A model generated the notes under the pieces. It did not search any database, was not told where the DNA came from, and saw only the letters and a program-made list of their open reading frames with translations. This document shows, one piece after another, positions 13,050 through 26,586 of a stretch of DNA of 64,000 nucleotides. How positions within the stretch are numbered: the stretch's first letter is position 1; each line of letters starts with the position of its first letter. Made by a program: the position numbers and the translations under genes. Origin of the DNA: Circinella minor (Eukaryota; Mucoromycota; Mucoromycetes; Mucorales; Lichtheimiaceae); NCBI GenBank assembly GCA_016758965.1, contig JAEPRB010000068.1:62001-126000 (forward strand), written 5' to 3'.

Positions 13050-16000
13050 TATACTTGGGAAAATAGCATAGTCCTTGTTTTTTTTTTGTTTCTTATTATA
13101 CTCACCCATTCATATATATTAACATACACACGACATTATAATTTTGTATTACTCTTTTTCTCCATATATTAAACAATTGCATGCATAACATATTATATTA
13201 TTATATATCTATACAACGAGCTTCTTAATATACAATGTGATATTTTTTTTTGTCCAAAAATGGGAGGCTGAAAAAGGGTCTTTCTACGTGAAGTTAGAAG
13301 CGAGCGCACAGGCTAGCGCACCGAAAAAAAACGTGAAAAAGATACATGATTATTATTTCTTTGTCTTATCTGTGGACACATTTAAAACTTTAGGAGAAAC
13401 CCTAATTTTTTTGTACCTCGAACACACGGGATTTTACTGAGTATAGAATAAATTCGTTATTATTATATTCATTCGATCGATAAAGATCAACCCTTGTCCA
13501 GGAGCTTTACCAGACAGAAAAGGAGCGAAACAAGAAATAAAAAAAAAAAAGAAGAAGAGAGAATGGATAGGTATATTTCGTTTATTGGTACCAAGTCCCA
13601 CATGCATACACAAGAGTTTTTTTTTTATTGTCACTAGATTTTCTTTTTCTTGAGTCTATCAAACTTCAAATTGAATTGTAAAAGTGTCAGATGAGAAAAC
13701 GTAATCCCTACTGATCGCTGTCAGTCAATATTGTTTTATCCTCATAAGAAATTGGGAGCCATAAAGAACCTAATTAACTAAAAAAAAAAACGACACACGG
13801 ATCTTTCAAAATAATCTTGCTTTTTAACCATATAAATGCATGATTTAGAATCACGGGACAGTGTTAAAGAAAAGAAAATATGTTTAGGTAAGGGGCTGTA
13901 GGTAAAGGGAAACCAAGAAAAACTGGTTGCTATTATTATTGTGATATCTTATTATTAGTAAATGGATTTCAGTGATAATAATAAGGGTTTTTTTTTCAAA
14001 CCGTATTTTTTAATTATTAACAGGCAGTGGTGGTGAAATAGTAATAGTAACTATACATATTATGATGAGATAGGGTAAAAAAAGAACGTTCACACTCTAT
14101 TAAAAATTCGTGATCGACGCTAAATGTTACATTGTTCACGAGTTAAGGGTTTATAAAATTGACATGTTCTTTTCATTATTTATTTAAATGAGGTACAAAA
14201 AAAAAAAAAGAACAGGATAAGATAAGATATTATAATAGCATGGTGTTTAGTTTGATTTTTCTATAGCATGACAATATTATCAGTGTACGTATTCCATTAT
14301 TAGCAATGTATTTTATATAGCTATATGTTCTGATTGTATGTATTCGTCATCATCATTAAAAAAATGATGCGTTCTACAGGAGAATTTTATATTATCAAGT
14401 GGAAGTAAAAATAGAGCATCGTAATATAATATACTAGAGATAAAAAGTGTCACAGTAATTGTTCCAGTGAGTTCGAAACAAATAAAAAAAATGAACAGGA
14501 CCCTCACTATCTTCATAATAACCATGGTAGAATGGAAATATCGTATATTTCTCCGTGCTTTTCTCCCTTTCGTAATATAATAAAACACGCGAAACTATTA
14601 TTCTTTTGCGCGCGTTTGTGCACAGTCTTTCTTTGACCCACTTCCGATCACAAGTTTCCCTCAACCCGTCCCAGGTTGCAGCCCCTCCTTTCGTAATTAC
14701 CCATCTTCTATTAATATTCATTTATCAATAGTACGTAGTATACTTTACTATCTACCTATCTTACCTCCTACCTATACTAATGCGTGTGGGTATGGTGTGT
14801 ATAATGTCCCACTTGCATGAGTTAATAAAAGTAGATAATGCTGCATAAATATTTGAACCTATTTTTTCTTCTCTCTGTCCCCCCCCCCGCCCCTGTCCAC
14901 CTGCGTGGGTAATGTGGATCTCTTCTATATAATGAAAAAGTCATTAAAATAGCCATAATTCAATATTCACATTTATAAACATCCCTATATTTCACTCATT
15001 TATAATCAAGAACACAAGCTTCTTTTTGTTTGAGCGGGCGGGCACATACGTTATTGAGGTTTTATCATTTGGATAATAGAAGATAGGAGAATTATCAAAA
15101 AGAAAAAAAAACGGGAGTAATAAAAAAGGATTCTCTTTTCGCTATGGTGCGAGGACCAATATTCCACCACTTATATTATGTGGAACCACTCTCGACTACG
15201 TAACAAGAGGGTATAGGGATGCTAGGGTGTATTTCGTTGATATACGACAAAAAAAACGAAGAGGGTGCCCCCCGAAAACGGTTAAACCCCACAAAAGAAC
15301 ACACTAGCAAAAAAAAAAAGCGTATATCCCTTGGGGATTGCTGTTTTGTAATTATTGTTTTTGTTTTTAATTTTATATTTATACTGTTTGATTTGATAGT
15401 AAAATATTTGATTATTATCACTATTATTTACTTTACATACCAACCGAATAATTAAAAAAAAAAAAAGAGAATTAATACCAGAATAGTGATTATTAGAAAA
15501 AAAAGACAGTAAGAACGCGTTTAAATCATTTTTCGTTTAGGCACGTTTGCATTATATAAAAATCACATTTTCCTTGCAGCTGATCATGGTGATGGATTGG
15601 ATTTTTTTTGTTTCCACAGTAACCATTACTCGCTTGAAAAAGAAAATAATTATGGCAAAAATACTATGTACGACGCTTAATAATGCCAATCTCGGCGCGT
15701 TAGATTAAAGCAAGATCACTTAAAGTGATCTCCCTAATTTACCACTCATCATTTTTCACACAGAAAAAAAAATTCTTGAGACTTTTATTATTATAATCCC
15801 CTTTCTTTTTTTTTTATTGCTCCATGAGGTATCCTATTGCATTACTATTGTTGAAGTTTTTTTTTTTCGCACTCTTTTTCCATGTATGTATCAATATTTT
15901 TCTCTCTTTGTCTTCTTATCCCTCGTTTCCGTCCATATTTTCCTATGCACTTCTTTTTTTAGGGTTACCTCTCCCCCTTTTATGTTTCCTTTATTCTACA

Positions 16001-17589
16001 TCAATTACATACTTTATGAAAAAAAAACATTACGTTATATACAAAAAATAAAAATCTGTGTCAGCAGATCCAATCATTTAAACCAAGTCACAAGATTACA
16101 CTTTATATCATCATTCCTTTCTTTAATATGCGTTACACCACTGTGTGGGTATTATATTATATTTTATTCCACATAGATTTTACAAAATTGGGTTTTTGTT
16201 TTGACAGGTTGTCATGGTAACAAACAATAAAAATAAAAATAAAAAAACTAAAAATAATTTTAATAATTTTTTTTAAAAGTCATATGGAAACCTGTGTGTA
16301 GGTAGTCATGAAAACTAAAAAAAAAAAAACATATCTTAAAAAAAGGTTGTTGTTTGTTTTTGTTGTTATTGTTGTTCTTTTTGTTGTTGTTTTTTTGTTG
16401 TGTAATATTGGATTACGCTAATTTACACAAAAATAGAGATCCTAATTTGGGATTTGTATATACATTACTTGTAATCTGTCTCAACACATTTAACTTACTT
16501 CATATCTCTTTATATTAACACTACTGTAAAATGATGATTCCATTCTTTGATCCCTATTCTTCTTTTTTATTCTCTCAATTCTCTTCCTCCTCGCTCCTCC
16601 CCCCCCTTTTTTTTTATCTCTTTATATTTTTTTCCCTTTATGATCGTGATGTTTTTATGAAATAAAAGGTTTCCCTTATATCATCCTATAAATGTTTTTC
16701 TCCTCTCCCCCAAAACAACATATTACATTTATTTATTGTTATAATTATTAAAAGGATTATTTTTTATATACTTTTGTAAGGTTATATTTTTGAGTTGATC
16801 CCCCAAGAAAAGGAAGCTAATCCATATATTTTTAATGTGAAATGCCTCATGTTGTTCTCTAGTTTGGGTTATATACATCCTATAGCCCACATACTCTTAT
16901 CCCTTCTATAATGGATCCCTCATATATACAAAAAATCTCTTTCTCATTTTTTCTATTTTCTTTTTTTTTTCACTATCCCTCCCCCCAAAACAATAACAAA
17001 AAAAGTGGAAAAAAAGTCCTCCCCCCTATTTCAGCTGCATAGGAATTTTACTTTTTGATATTCTTATGAGCGAGTATTGCATTTTTCTTACAATTTATGT
17101 TGAGCACCTTTTTTTTTTGCGTGTGTGTAATGTAATGCCTATAACATAGTTATGTATGTGTATATACATATACACAGGGGTAAAATGGTAGATCAGTGCA
17201 ACAGGGTTTATTTTTTATTTTTTTATTTTTTTTTGGTTATGTGATGTCTTATTTCTTTGTACAAATTGGTAATGATCCGATGTCAGCGACGTTTGTATTA
17301 TCCATCCCCGGGTTTTCGTAGCACATTTATACATATAGAAAAACCCATAATGCATATTTATACTTTTGTGCTTTTTTCCTTGTATGTAAATAGGTAATAT
17401 TATGATACTATCCATATGCGGCACTGTTCTCTTCTTCGATCCCTTACAAAATGAAAAAAAAGTATATATAAGAGACCTGTTAAACGTCAACAACTATATC
17501 ACCAATTCCTCTTTTCTATTTCTTAACTGCAATTAACTCTTCTTTTTACTACTACGAAAACAACACTTTTGTTACTTCAATTTTTAATC
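13050..17589. other. Long gene-free stretch upstream of the Myb gene
   Basis: About 4.5 kb with no exon chain I can support. Contents are A/T homopolymers, TTG-rich runs near 16347-16400, pyrimidine-rich plus-strand blocks and a C-rich patch around 14878-14895. A somewhat GC-richer patch lies near 14600-14710 but encodes nothing recognisable. It may be a long regulatory region or long 5' UTR of the Myb-like gene; that is inference only. Confidence 0.5.
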
Positions 17590-18403
17590 ATGAACAGTAT
17601 GTGTTTTCAATTGATTAATATTAATTATTATTTTTATTATCATTACAATTACAGTTGCTTGTATTTTTTTATATTTTATATGAATCACTAAAATTTTTAC
17701 ATTTTCTATTATAATAGTTTCTGACATTTTGAACCATCCGCAACAACAACAAACAACCATCGATCGTGAATCATGCTTTACTTCGCCACCACTTTCGCCC
17801 AATGCTTCAGCTACTTCTTCAACGAACAATTTTAATTACGATCCACGACTTTTGCAAGCACATGGAAAACCACGTAGTCGTTTCTCAGATATTGAAGATG
17901 CTATTATTTGTGATGGTGTTGCTAAAGGTTTAACATGGGGGCAAATTTCTCGCCAACTCCCACATCGTAAACGCGCGACGTGTTTCAACAGATACAGAAC
18001 TTTACAAGGTATCCGTAAATCCCGCAAACGAGGACCTATCACTGCTGGTAACACCAACGCTACAAATACGGAAAACAACAACGATAATAACAAGCAGCAA
18101 CCAGTGACTCCGCTATCACCAGCAACAACAACAACATCTGGTTCATCAGCTGCTTCACCACCTTGGTTCCCATCGACCCCACCTGGTTCCTCTTCAGCAT
18201 CCCCTGTGACAACTTGCTCCTCATCGGTCACAGATCCTACTGGTTTCCACCTTCCATCACCACGACAAATTTTGTTGAGTACGACCGAACAAATTCAACA
18301 TATTACTCAGACATCGTCATCCGATCAATGTCGACCCTCGCTTCGTTTACCTCCTCTTATTGTGCCTACCGCTCGCTATCCTTCGGTACAACAGGCTCCT
18401 TAA
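17590..18403 (+). CDS. Small Myb/SANT-domain protein
   Basis: Probable DNA-binding regulator. The main exon, 17718-18403, has no ATG before the domain. A 7-nt first exon (17590-17596, ATG AAC A) followed by a GTATGT...AG intron gives the start MNISDILNHP and about 230 residues. An opening like this is common in fungal regulators, which supports the choice but does not prove it. A single Myb-like repeat occupies about residues 50-100, with the tryptophan-bearing helix segment GLTWGQISRQLPHRKRATCFNRY, followed by a basic RKSRKRG patch. The rest is low-complexity Asn/Thr/Ser/Pro sequence. It sits alone between long spacers. Target genes cannot be told. Confidence 0.75.
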
Positions 18404-21172
18404 GAAGCACAGCATTATATCTATAGTACTTAGGTCTTTTTTTCGCTATTTCCGCTACCTATTACTGTTACTCCTATTATAACACATTCTTCTATTACAG
18501 TGAATTTTTTTTTTTCATTTTATATACATGCAAAAAAAAATATTTTACTCAACATTCTATACCTAGTTTTATTACTACTTTTACCCATTAACACAACAAT
18601 TTTTACTTTGTTGCATAATTTTTTCGTTTCATCTCGCATAATTTTTTCACACCGCCATTTTGCATTTATACACCTTTTCATATATTACAAATTCATCTTA
18701 ATTTTTTTTTCTTTACTATTTTTCTTTATACTTCTTTTTATCCGAAACTGTAGATATCACCATAATTCTTCTCTCTCAAACAAACAAATCCTGTGCATTT
18801 CTTCATCATTTTTTCTCATACTTCTGGGGCACTTATGGTTTCTTTCTTATTATTTCCATGCTTTTTTTTACATAATTCATACCCATTCATTCTGTATACT
18901 CATTGTTTTTTTTAAATTGTTTACACTTTTTCTTTAAAAGTGCTCATTTCTTAAACAATAATACAACAATACATTTTTTTTCTTCTATGCTCTTCCTTTC
19001 TTTATTTTCACTATTAAACTTATATTATATATTCCGATCATATATACCCATTTAAATTTGCATATCGCTTGTCATAGTTATCGAAAAAATAATAAGAATA
19101 ATACAAAAAAAAATAAATTTTCTTTTTCTATCATCATAATCATATTTTTCTTCCTTTGTTTTCTGACTACGATGTGTTTTTCATTGTTTTTTTTATTGGT
19201 ATATAAATTAAATAAAAAAAGGGTCTAATTATAGCTCATCATCATAAACAATATTCTTAGAATTTTTGTGATGAATTATAAGGATGTAATAACATATAAT
19301 ACAAGCAAAATGTTTCAAAGGTGTTTGCATTGTTTATTGCTTTATTGTCATTATGCATGGAATGTAACCGTGCACGGACATATAAATAATTATGGTAAAA
19401 AGATAAGGATGTTATCTTCAATGATAATATCTTTCTTCTCCCACATCAACAAGTTCATAGAATTTTGCTCTTAATTCGTTTTTTTATTATTATCTATACG
19501 TAATGACCTATTAAAATATAAAGTTTGCATAAAATCGATCAGCATTATACATGACAAGAAATAAATCGAAAACATGCTTAATTGAATATAGATATACATA
19601 CTCGTCACCATTGGGAATATTTCTCTTTGTTTCTTTCCCCTTCTTCTTCTTCTTCCTCCTCCTCATGTGTGAATGATCATCGATTTTTTAATAGCACTAC
19701 CAGTTATGTGAGCTACCATATATAAGGAGAAGAGTGATATGATCTGAAGTATTATCATGGGGAACTGATCACACCCTAAGTCAAAACAACACAACATATG
19801 TAATTGATAATTGGTACACAAGATCTTGCAAATTTCATAATACGTACGTACTCATAACAGCAATACTTTGTCTAACCTAATTCCTGGATTTTTGGAACCG
19901 AGGGGAAAGGAACATGATCGTTACACTGATATAGCTGCTGATGTTATCTGTTTTTTTTTTATTGATCGATCTTCTGTTACCTTATCTACTTCTTTTCTTA
20001 TTTTTCTATAAATTCAAACAAAGTCGCTGATGAGGATGCTAACAATGTACCGAATGAAATGAGTACCTGGACCCGGAATTTTCATTTAAAAAATGCTATT
20101 TTCACATGGTGGTACTGATGGTGCGATCAACACTCATGAACCATACATATTTTAAAGGTACCAAAAATTCAAACATGATACATTATTCTCCCTCCTAACC
20201 TTCTCCCGGAAGGAATAGGAGTACTTCAACACATTTAATGATTATGTGGTATGTTTTTTTCATTTAAATGTAACCCATAGTTTCATTACATTACTCGAGT
20301 TTTGTTCCTTTTTTTTAATGCAAGAAAGTAACTATATAAAGAACTTGCACAGCACGGCTATTTTTCTATCCTTAATCCTTTTTTTTTGACTCCTAAATTC
20401 GAGAACATGCATGGACACAGATAATCGGACAAAACTAAAAAAAAAGAGCACATGTTTTTTTTTATCATGCTGAATAAATCAATAATCGGTCCACCATCAT
20501 CAACAGCAACAATAATAACAACATATTAACATACATTTGATGAACATCCATCAAATTTATCAAATAGAGGAAAAATATATTTCTTTCACTTTTCTAGTAG
20601 AGCAATACTGACAATGGCTTATTATACAAAAGAGCTCATTATTACATCTATATTAGATCATGAATTAGTAAAGCTTTTATTCTAGAATCCATTTAAATCA
20701 TATTACTTTTTCGTTGTTGTTGGAATAGATAAGGTTTGATTGATTGAGCACTTGCTATTAGGGGCTGATCCCCTCACACACTATCTCCACATAGTGGTCG
20801 CACAAACGATCAAAGTCTATCCGGTTGTTAGTTACCATCCTTATTATTGCTTATCACTAAAATAATGTATTTGTTTCCACGCCACTAAAAAAAAATTAAA
20901 TTTAGTTTGCCATATACACTGTCCCTACATTAGGTCTTTATGATCATTATAAAGACGATCGTAAAAGAAGAACCAAAAAAAAAAAAAAAACGAAACTAGG
21001 CTGCTGTCAAAAATTATTTCTTTCTGCAAGCAACAATAGAAAAACGTCACAATTTTTGGAGTTTTGGCAACTTTTATTTTTTTGGCTGGGATATCATAAC
21101 ATATACAAAGAAAAAAAAAACTCAACCTTTTTAACACAACTACTTTACACAACAAAAAAAAAAAACAATACC
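18404..21172. other. Gene-free stretch downstream of the Myb gene
   Basis: The first 600 bases are strongly T/C-rich on the plus strand. A long stop-free frame there (18500-18937) is only hydrophobic low-complexity sequence from that base bias and is more likely 3' UTR. The remaining 2 kb shows short A/T runs and no recognisable gene; the last part is the mL46 promoter. Confidence 0.5.
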
Positions 21173-22215
21173 ATGTTTAGTCGGGCCAGTCGTGTTGTTT
21201 GTTCACGATCGTTTTCAACAGTAGCACCTTTACGAGTACCTCTTGTAATAAAGAACAATCGTATTTTGGCATCGGTCATTCTGTCGCGTGCTCCACAAAT
21301 TACTCGCGATTCGACTAGTTTTGAAAAGGCCTATTTTGACTATAAAGAAAAAATCGAACGTCAAAATGCCACAACATTTCCAACCGAATTCTATTTTAAA
21401 AAGGGTTCGCTGGCCGAACGACGTTGGAAGGAGGAAGAAGCAGCTCGACGTGATGCAATGTCAAACTCTCAAACTTCGTTAACAGAAGCTGCAGCAAAAA
21501 CACAGGCACAATTGGAACAAAACGACACAGCTGCTGCTTCAATGAACAAGGTTGAAAAGGCTAGTCGATTGACAGAAGCAGATATAAAGAAGGACGTCAA
21601 GAGTTTGGATCGTGCATTGCAACGAACATTGTATTTGGTCGTCCATAAACCAGAAGATACACAACACCCATGGCAATTTCCTCAGGGTCAAATTGATTCA
21701 GCTGAATATCTTCATGAGGTAAATATCAGTAATAATTATAAAACACTGTTTGCAATGGGATCAAGAGGAATAAAAGAAGAGGGAGACATAGTTATACGGT
21801 ACATTGACTGGAGACGATTGAATGTGGTTCTTAACTTGTATATATTTATCTCTAATCTAGGCTGCTGAACGTCAATTGGAAGACGACTGTGGAAAGGATA
21901 TGGATGTATGGTTTGTGGGTCGACAACCAGTTAGCTTTTATAAAAAAGCAGCAAGTAAGGGCAGTGAAGAACCTGGATCCAAGGTAATTATAATTTTCAA
22001 CAATTGTGATATGTATTAAATGGAAGCGTCATGGGATTTTATTTATTAACACGATTGGTTTATAGACATTCTTCATGAAGGCTCGTGTGTATGCTGGTCA
22101 AATTCAGCCAAATAAACAAGTATCTGATTTTGCTTGGGTAACTAAAGAAGAGTTACCAAATTATTTATCTTCTGATTATTATAATGCCATCAAGGATAGT
22201 TTAAGTGAGCTATAA
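21173..22215 (+). CDS. Mitochondrial large-subunit ribosomal protein mL46
   Basis: Nudix-fold component of the mitochondrial 54S/39S ribosomal subunit (yeast MRPL17, human MRPL46 family). Three exons: 21173-21718, 21861-21983 and 22066-22215, about 272 residues. The N-terminus (MFSRASRVVCSRSF) is rich in Arg and Ser and lacks acids, as in a mitochondrial presequence. Conserved family pieces are RVPLVIKNNRILASVILSRAP, the FYFKKGSLAERRW block, the Nudix-like WQFPQG segment and the C-terminal DFAWVTKEEL segment. The catalytic Nudix glutamates are not evident, as expected for a structural member. The start codon follows a poly-A leader and yields the presequence directly. Confidence 0.92.
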
Positions 22216-22298
22216 ATGGGATGAAGAAGAGGAAGTATGCATTAAAACAATACACATTACTACACACACTGCAACATTTACATATGTACATATATATG

Positions 22299-22330
<32 letters not shown>

Positions 22331-22648
22331 CACGGCCCCAACTCACACAAACACATTTTTTATAGTATATAAAGAAAAAAAAGTATTTCATTTCGACCAT
22401 TTATATAAACAACATACACAACACTTTTTCTTTTACTCTCCTTTCACCCATACACCCACACTCACACAACTTTTTTTTGTTTCTCTCTCGCTTCACTTCT
22501 TTCTTTTCTTGTATTAGATTTTTTTTGTAATAAAAAGTACCGTCCATTTAATTACTAGATGATGCACATATACAATAATAACAGGTTACAACAACAGGAA
22601 GAATAAATAAAGAAAGAGAAGGGGAAAAGGGAAGGGGCTATTACTAAT
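22216..22648. other. Convergent spacer with TA microsatellite
   Basis: Between the 3' ends of mL46 and the coiled-coil gene. It contains a TA repeat around 22304-22330 and CA-rich patches; no gene seen. Confidence 0.7.
22304..22330. repeat. TA dinucleotide microsatellite
   Basis: About thirteen TA units downstream of the mL46 stop codon, probably in the 3' UTR. Confidence 0.9.
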
Positions 22649-23830
22649 TTAATGTACAAGGGGGGAGTAAGGTCGTTTAGGCGAGGAACATTTTGCAAAT
22701 ACAGTTTTCAATATTCTTTTTATAACCAAAGGTCGACTCTCACTTCGTATGGATGAAGCTTGATCAGAAACAAATGATGTTCTCTTTTTCTTGTGAGATA
22801 TACCTCCTGCAGAAGATACGGTTGATAACCTTATTTTAGTGTTACCATAGCTATGGGTGCATTCCAGATTTTGTTGTGTTTCAATAATTGATTGTTGACA
22901 AGCATGGCATAGTAAACCATGAATGTTATCAAGACATGGCCATTCCCAGCGTACATTATTACAAATAGCACAATCAAATTCAACTTGAATCGTATACCAA
23001 CGTTCGTGACCATGTTTAAGACATTCATCATATTCAAAACATGCCATTTTAAACGTCTTGATCCATTGTTCTGTGTCCTGTTTTTCTTCTTCCTTTTGCT
23101 GATTTGGAAAGGCTAACACTCGAACCAAATGATTGACAGATTCAATCACAATATGGGCCTGATATTTTTCAAAGTCATACCAAAACCGACGCCCTTCGTC
23201 CAACAATTGCAGCGTCGTGTCTAATTGTTGCCATTGCTTTTCAATTTGACTACGATGCAAACTTGATTGTTCATGTTGATCACGTGTATGACACAATGTC
23301 GTTGCAATACGACGACATGCTCGATGACATGAATCCATTGCTTGCCGAATCTGTGCTACTTGGTGCTCAGCTCTAGAAAACTTATCCCGTGCACGCATGT
23401 ATTTCAATTTGTATTGACTCGAAATAAAGGGTATCCAATATAAAGTATCGTATTGTCTTTGTCTTTTGGATCGCTTTATTTGTCGCTCATGAGCATACCG
23501 TTGAATCAAAGGTAAATCTTGTTCGTAACGTTGCATTTGCTGCTGAATATTCTCTTTTTGTACTTCTAGACGTTGAATTTCTTGATCGAACTGTAATAAT
23601 GTTGTTTCAAAGCGTTGCAACAGTTGTTTTGCTGCATACATACGACGTCCATACTGCTCTTGTAGAGCATCAACAGTTTGACAAAATAATTTGTTTTGTT
23701 GACATTGGAAAGAGACTTGGTCCTGAAATGCTCGGACCATATGAATCCCTTCTTGATGTTGCTGGTGTTGCTCACTATTCCATGCTTGTATGATTTCTTC
23801 GGCTGTATCACAGTTAATTATGACCTCCAT
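22649..23830 (-). CDS. Unrecognised coiled-coil protein with CxxC pair
   Basis: A single uninterrupted exon of 393 residues, which stands out among the heavily split neighbours. Residues about 20-215 are Gln/Glu/Arg-rich with heptad-like spacing and should form coiled coils. They are broken near 130-145 by an aromatic segment (YWIPFISSQYKLKYM). Cys287/Cys290 and Cys308/Cys311 form a CxxC-17-CxxC pair with a further Cys299 and nearby Trp residues, which could bind one zinc. The C-terminus is basic and Ser-rich. I do not recognise the family; a RING-like or B-box-like role is not supported because only two cysteine pairs are present. The reading frame length and composition make it a real gene. 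Function unknown. Confidence 0.8.
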   Translation of the reverse strand: MEVIINCDTAEEIIQAWNSEQHQQHQEGIHMVRAFQDQVSFQCQQNKLFCQTVDALQEQYGRRMYAAKQLLQRFETTLLQFDQEIQRLEVQKENIQQQMQRYEQDLPLIQRYAHERQIKRSKRQRQYDTLYWIPFISSQYKLKYMRARDKFSRAEHQVAQIRQAMDSCHRACRRIATTLCHTRDQHEQSSLHRSQIEKQWQQLDTTLQLLDEGRRFWYDFEKYQAHIVIESVNHLVRVLAFPNQQKEEEKQDTEQWIKTFKMACFEYDECLKHGHERWYTIQVEFDCAICNNVRWEWPCLDNIHGLLCHACQQSIIETQQNLECTHSYGNTKIRLSTVSSAGGISHKKKRTSFVSDQASSIRSESRPLVIKRILKTVFAKCSSPKRPYSPLVH

Positions 23831-25840
23831 GAGTCTTGAAATTAATAATATAAAAGGGGAGATGAAGCCAGGAGAAGATGAAAGAATTTTAAAAGTTGTT
23901 GATTGTTGTTTGGTGATGCTGAGAGGGACGGAAATATTTTTTGTTGTTTGTTAATTTATGTTATCATAGTAAGTAATTGATGTGGAGTTCTCGAGAAAAA
24001 GCATCATTATATCAAAATAAAAAAAAAAGTACTCTTCTTTCTTTTTTACATTATGAAACAAACGTAGAGAGTATTCAATTTAGATTCTTGAAAATATTCT
24101 ATCAAATTATCATGTAAAGAAGAAGCAACGATTATATCTATACTAAGGTATTTATGTAAGGATATTTCCGAGATGAAAATTAACAAGGGGTAATTCTAAA
24201 TTTATTTATTCTGTATAATTATTGAACAATTATTACTAATGTAAGCAGAAGGACAACTTTCTCATGCATATTGATCGCCGCTACGTATTAAAAATAAATA
24301 ATGTCATTCAGATCAAGAGTATTCCACTAACTTATACAATAATTTCGCAACCGTGCATGAAGCACTTTTATGATATACGTAAAATATTGCCATGTGTATG
24401 ATTTATGTTTATATTATAATATGATTATCTCAATGAAACGCAAAAATGGTGCATATAATGGCGAACTGTGTCTATTTGTCTAACCCTCGCTTCTAAAACT
24501 ACATAAGTTATGTAGTACTACGTACTATCAAAAATTCAATATAATACGTAGGTCAAAAGATTAATATAGTGTATGTATAATTTTAATATAACATCTTTAT
24601 TGCTTCAGTGTTGTTTAGATAAAGAAATAAGTTACACAATTTATTAATTCAATGTATATATAATAAATAATTCTTTAGGTTTGTTATGACAATTTCTTAC
24701 TAGCATAGATGTAACTTCTTTCAATAATGAGATTGATTTCACCTAAATCAGAGTCCGTTCGTTGCTCCACTATAGTCAACACGATAAAGCCCGGTTTTTC
24801 AGTAATGTGTTATGAACTTAGAATGTTTTTAAAGTACTGAAAGTAAATATGCGTGACGATAGTCTGTAATAACAAACTCACATCTATTACTATTATCGAT
24901 ATACTATTTTTTATTATCAGTTGCTAATATGACTTGAATAAGGTCGGTAATATTATACATTCTCCATAACCTTTAGTCAATGAAAGTGATGTGAATCACG
25001 TTATGTAGTAAATTATTTTGGTGGTATTATAGCGATAGATGAGGGTGTTCCATATATGGGCTAATCAACGTCTTGGAGTCAGTGAATCCCTCTGCTTGCT
25101 ACCGCGATGGTACTGGAATTGATCTTGCTTTAATCAGCAACATAATTAACAGCGTGAGTGCTGCTATCACCTGGTTCTGGCAGCTACTGTCCACTACCAT
25201 GTTTCCACGCTGAGTCCAGTAGAAGTGCTAATTAGAATTTCCCGTCGTACGTTGTCATCCAGACACAGACTAGATGTGAAAAATAATGTAGAAATGCCCT
25301 TACTTTTAATCCATCGATAAAAGTTGTTAAGCGTACTCTGCACATTGGTGTTATAGCTAATATCTAACTTGTCAAACATACCATAAAATATATTAGCTAA
25401 TACAAATATCATGCTGAGTGGTTGTGGATAATCCTTTTATTATATTTTTTGCATAGGCATATGTCTTCGAATTAAAGTTTTACTACAATGGACATTAATA
25501 TATCAAGTCTCTTTGATATGTTGTATATTAAAAATGTTTTTTTTATGAATAAAGCTATTTAAATGAGGATGACCAGCAATAGCAAATATTTGAGACTTCT
25601 CTCTTAATTATATTCAAGGAGTAATTGAATAGAAGAGCATGTCAAAAGTCGAGTTCCTCTGTGGAAAAAAAGAAGGTTTTTGTTTGATCCGTGGTACAGC
25701 CTCGTATCTAACAAGATAAGAGTGACCTCACATGAGGAAACATGCTATTAGTTGCTTCGGAACTGATAGATAAATAGTTTTTTTTTTTTTGTTTTCTTTC
25801 CACGTCCATAATATTATAAAAGAGACTTTACTGTTAAGTA
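23831..25840. other. Gene-free spacer, possible old relic at 25.1-25.4 kb
   Basis: Mostly AT-rich DNA without exons. The segment around 25060-25430 is less AT-biased and has a 72-codon open frame on the minus strand (25194-25412) with ordinary amino-acid composition. I cannot match it to a family. It could be an eroded gene or transposon fragment. Confidence 0.4.
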
Positions 25841-26586
25841 ATGTCAGAAGCAGCATTTTTCTATGGTACTTTAATGTCATCCGATGTACGTAGTCGTGGT
25901 AAGTCAATTTGTTTTATATACAATCAAGCAGATTCTCTCTTGTTAATTGAATGAATAAGCTGATTCATCGTAATGTTACAAAGTACTGGGTGGTTTATTT
26001 GCTACCAATGAGTCATTGTCTATGAAACTTGGCGCTTTACGATTGCGTACTGCAATTTTAAAGGTAAAATACCTAATATTGTTGACAAAATTAAAAAAGA
26101 GATAAGCCGATGATAATAATAGCAAACATTGGAATAATGATAATAGGGTCATAGACGTTATGCTTTGAAGGGCCGTGAGTATCCAGGCGTGATTTATACA
26201 GGACAAGAAGAAGATCAAGTAAAAGGATTGTTATGTGAAGGGTTATTTTCAGAAGATGTTAGGCGTCTTGATGCATTTGAAGGCGACGTAAGATTCAAAC
26301 ACACAAATCTTGCAAGTTAATTATTCTAACAGAGTTCATATTTCAACAGGAATATAAGCGGTGCAATGTCGAGGTGACACCATTAAAAGCGGATGGTCAA
26401 AAAGAAGATACTACTGTAAACACTCAAGTATATATATGGACAGAAGGCAATGAATATCTAAAACCATATGATTGGGAATTTGATACATTTGTTAAGGATC
26501 AACAAGAAAAATGGTTACAAGACCGTGATCAATTAAAAGATGTAGACGAATTAGATATTGCATTAACTGAAGCTGCAGATCACTAG
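25841..26586 (+). CDS. Gamma-glutamylcyclotransferase-like (AIG2) protein
   Basis: Member of the GGCT/AIG2-like fold, which cyclises gamma-glutamyl groups to 5-oxoproline; the exact substrate of this branch is not known from sequence. Four exons: 25841-25898, 25984-26063, 26147-26287 and 26350-26586, giving about 171 residues. The N-terminal FFYGTLMS motif is the substrate-binding YGTL loop. The conserved glutamate region appears in LDAFEGDEYKR, interrupted by the last intron exactly between EGD and EYKR. The C-terminal half is acidic. It starts the same-strand trio with seipin (gap about 210 bases), so the promoter of seipin must be very short. Confidence 0.88.

Noticed and set aside
14434..14721. 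Minus-strand 95-codon frame starting MNINRRWVITKGGAATWDGLRE
   Set aside because: It looked protein-like at the start, but the rest loses that character. It overlaps another open frame in a different phase and matches no family.
15817..16176. Overlapping open frames of about 119 and 75 codons
   Set aside because: Pyrimidine-rich low-complexity DNA yields long frames in two phases at once. Nothing resembles a protein family.
18500..18937. A 145-residue hydrophobic reading frame
   Set aside because: The frame follows from T/C-rich plus-strand composition just after the Myb stop codon. It has Phe/Leu/Ile low complexity and no domain; likely 3' UTR.
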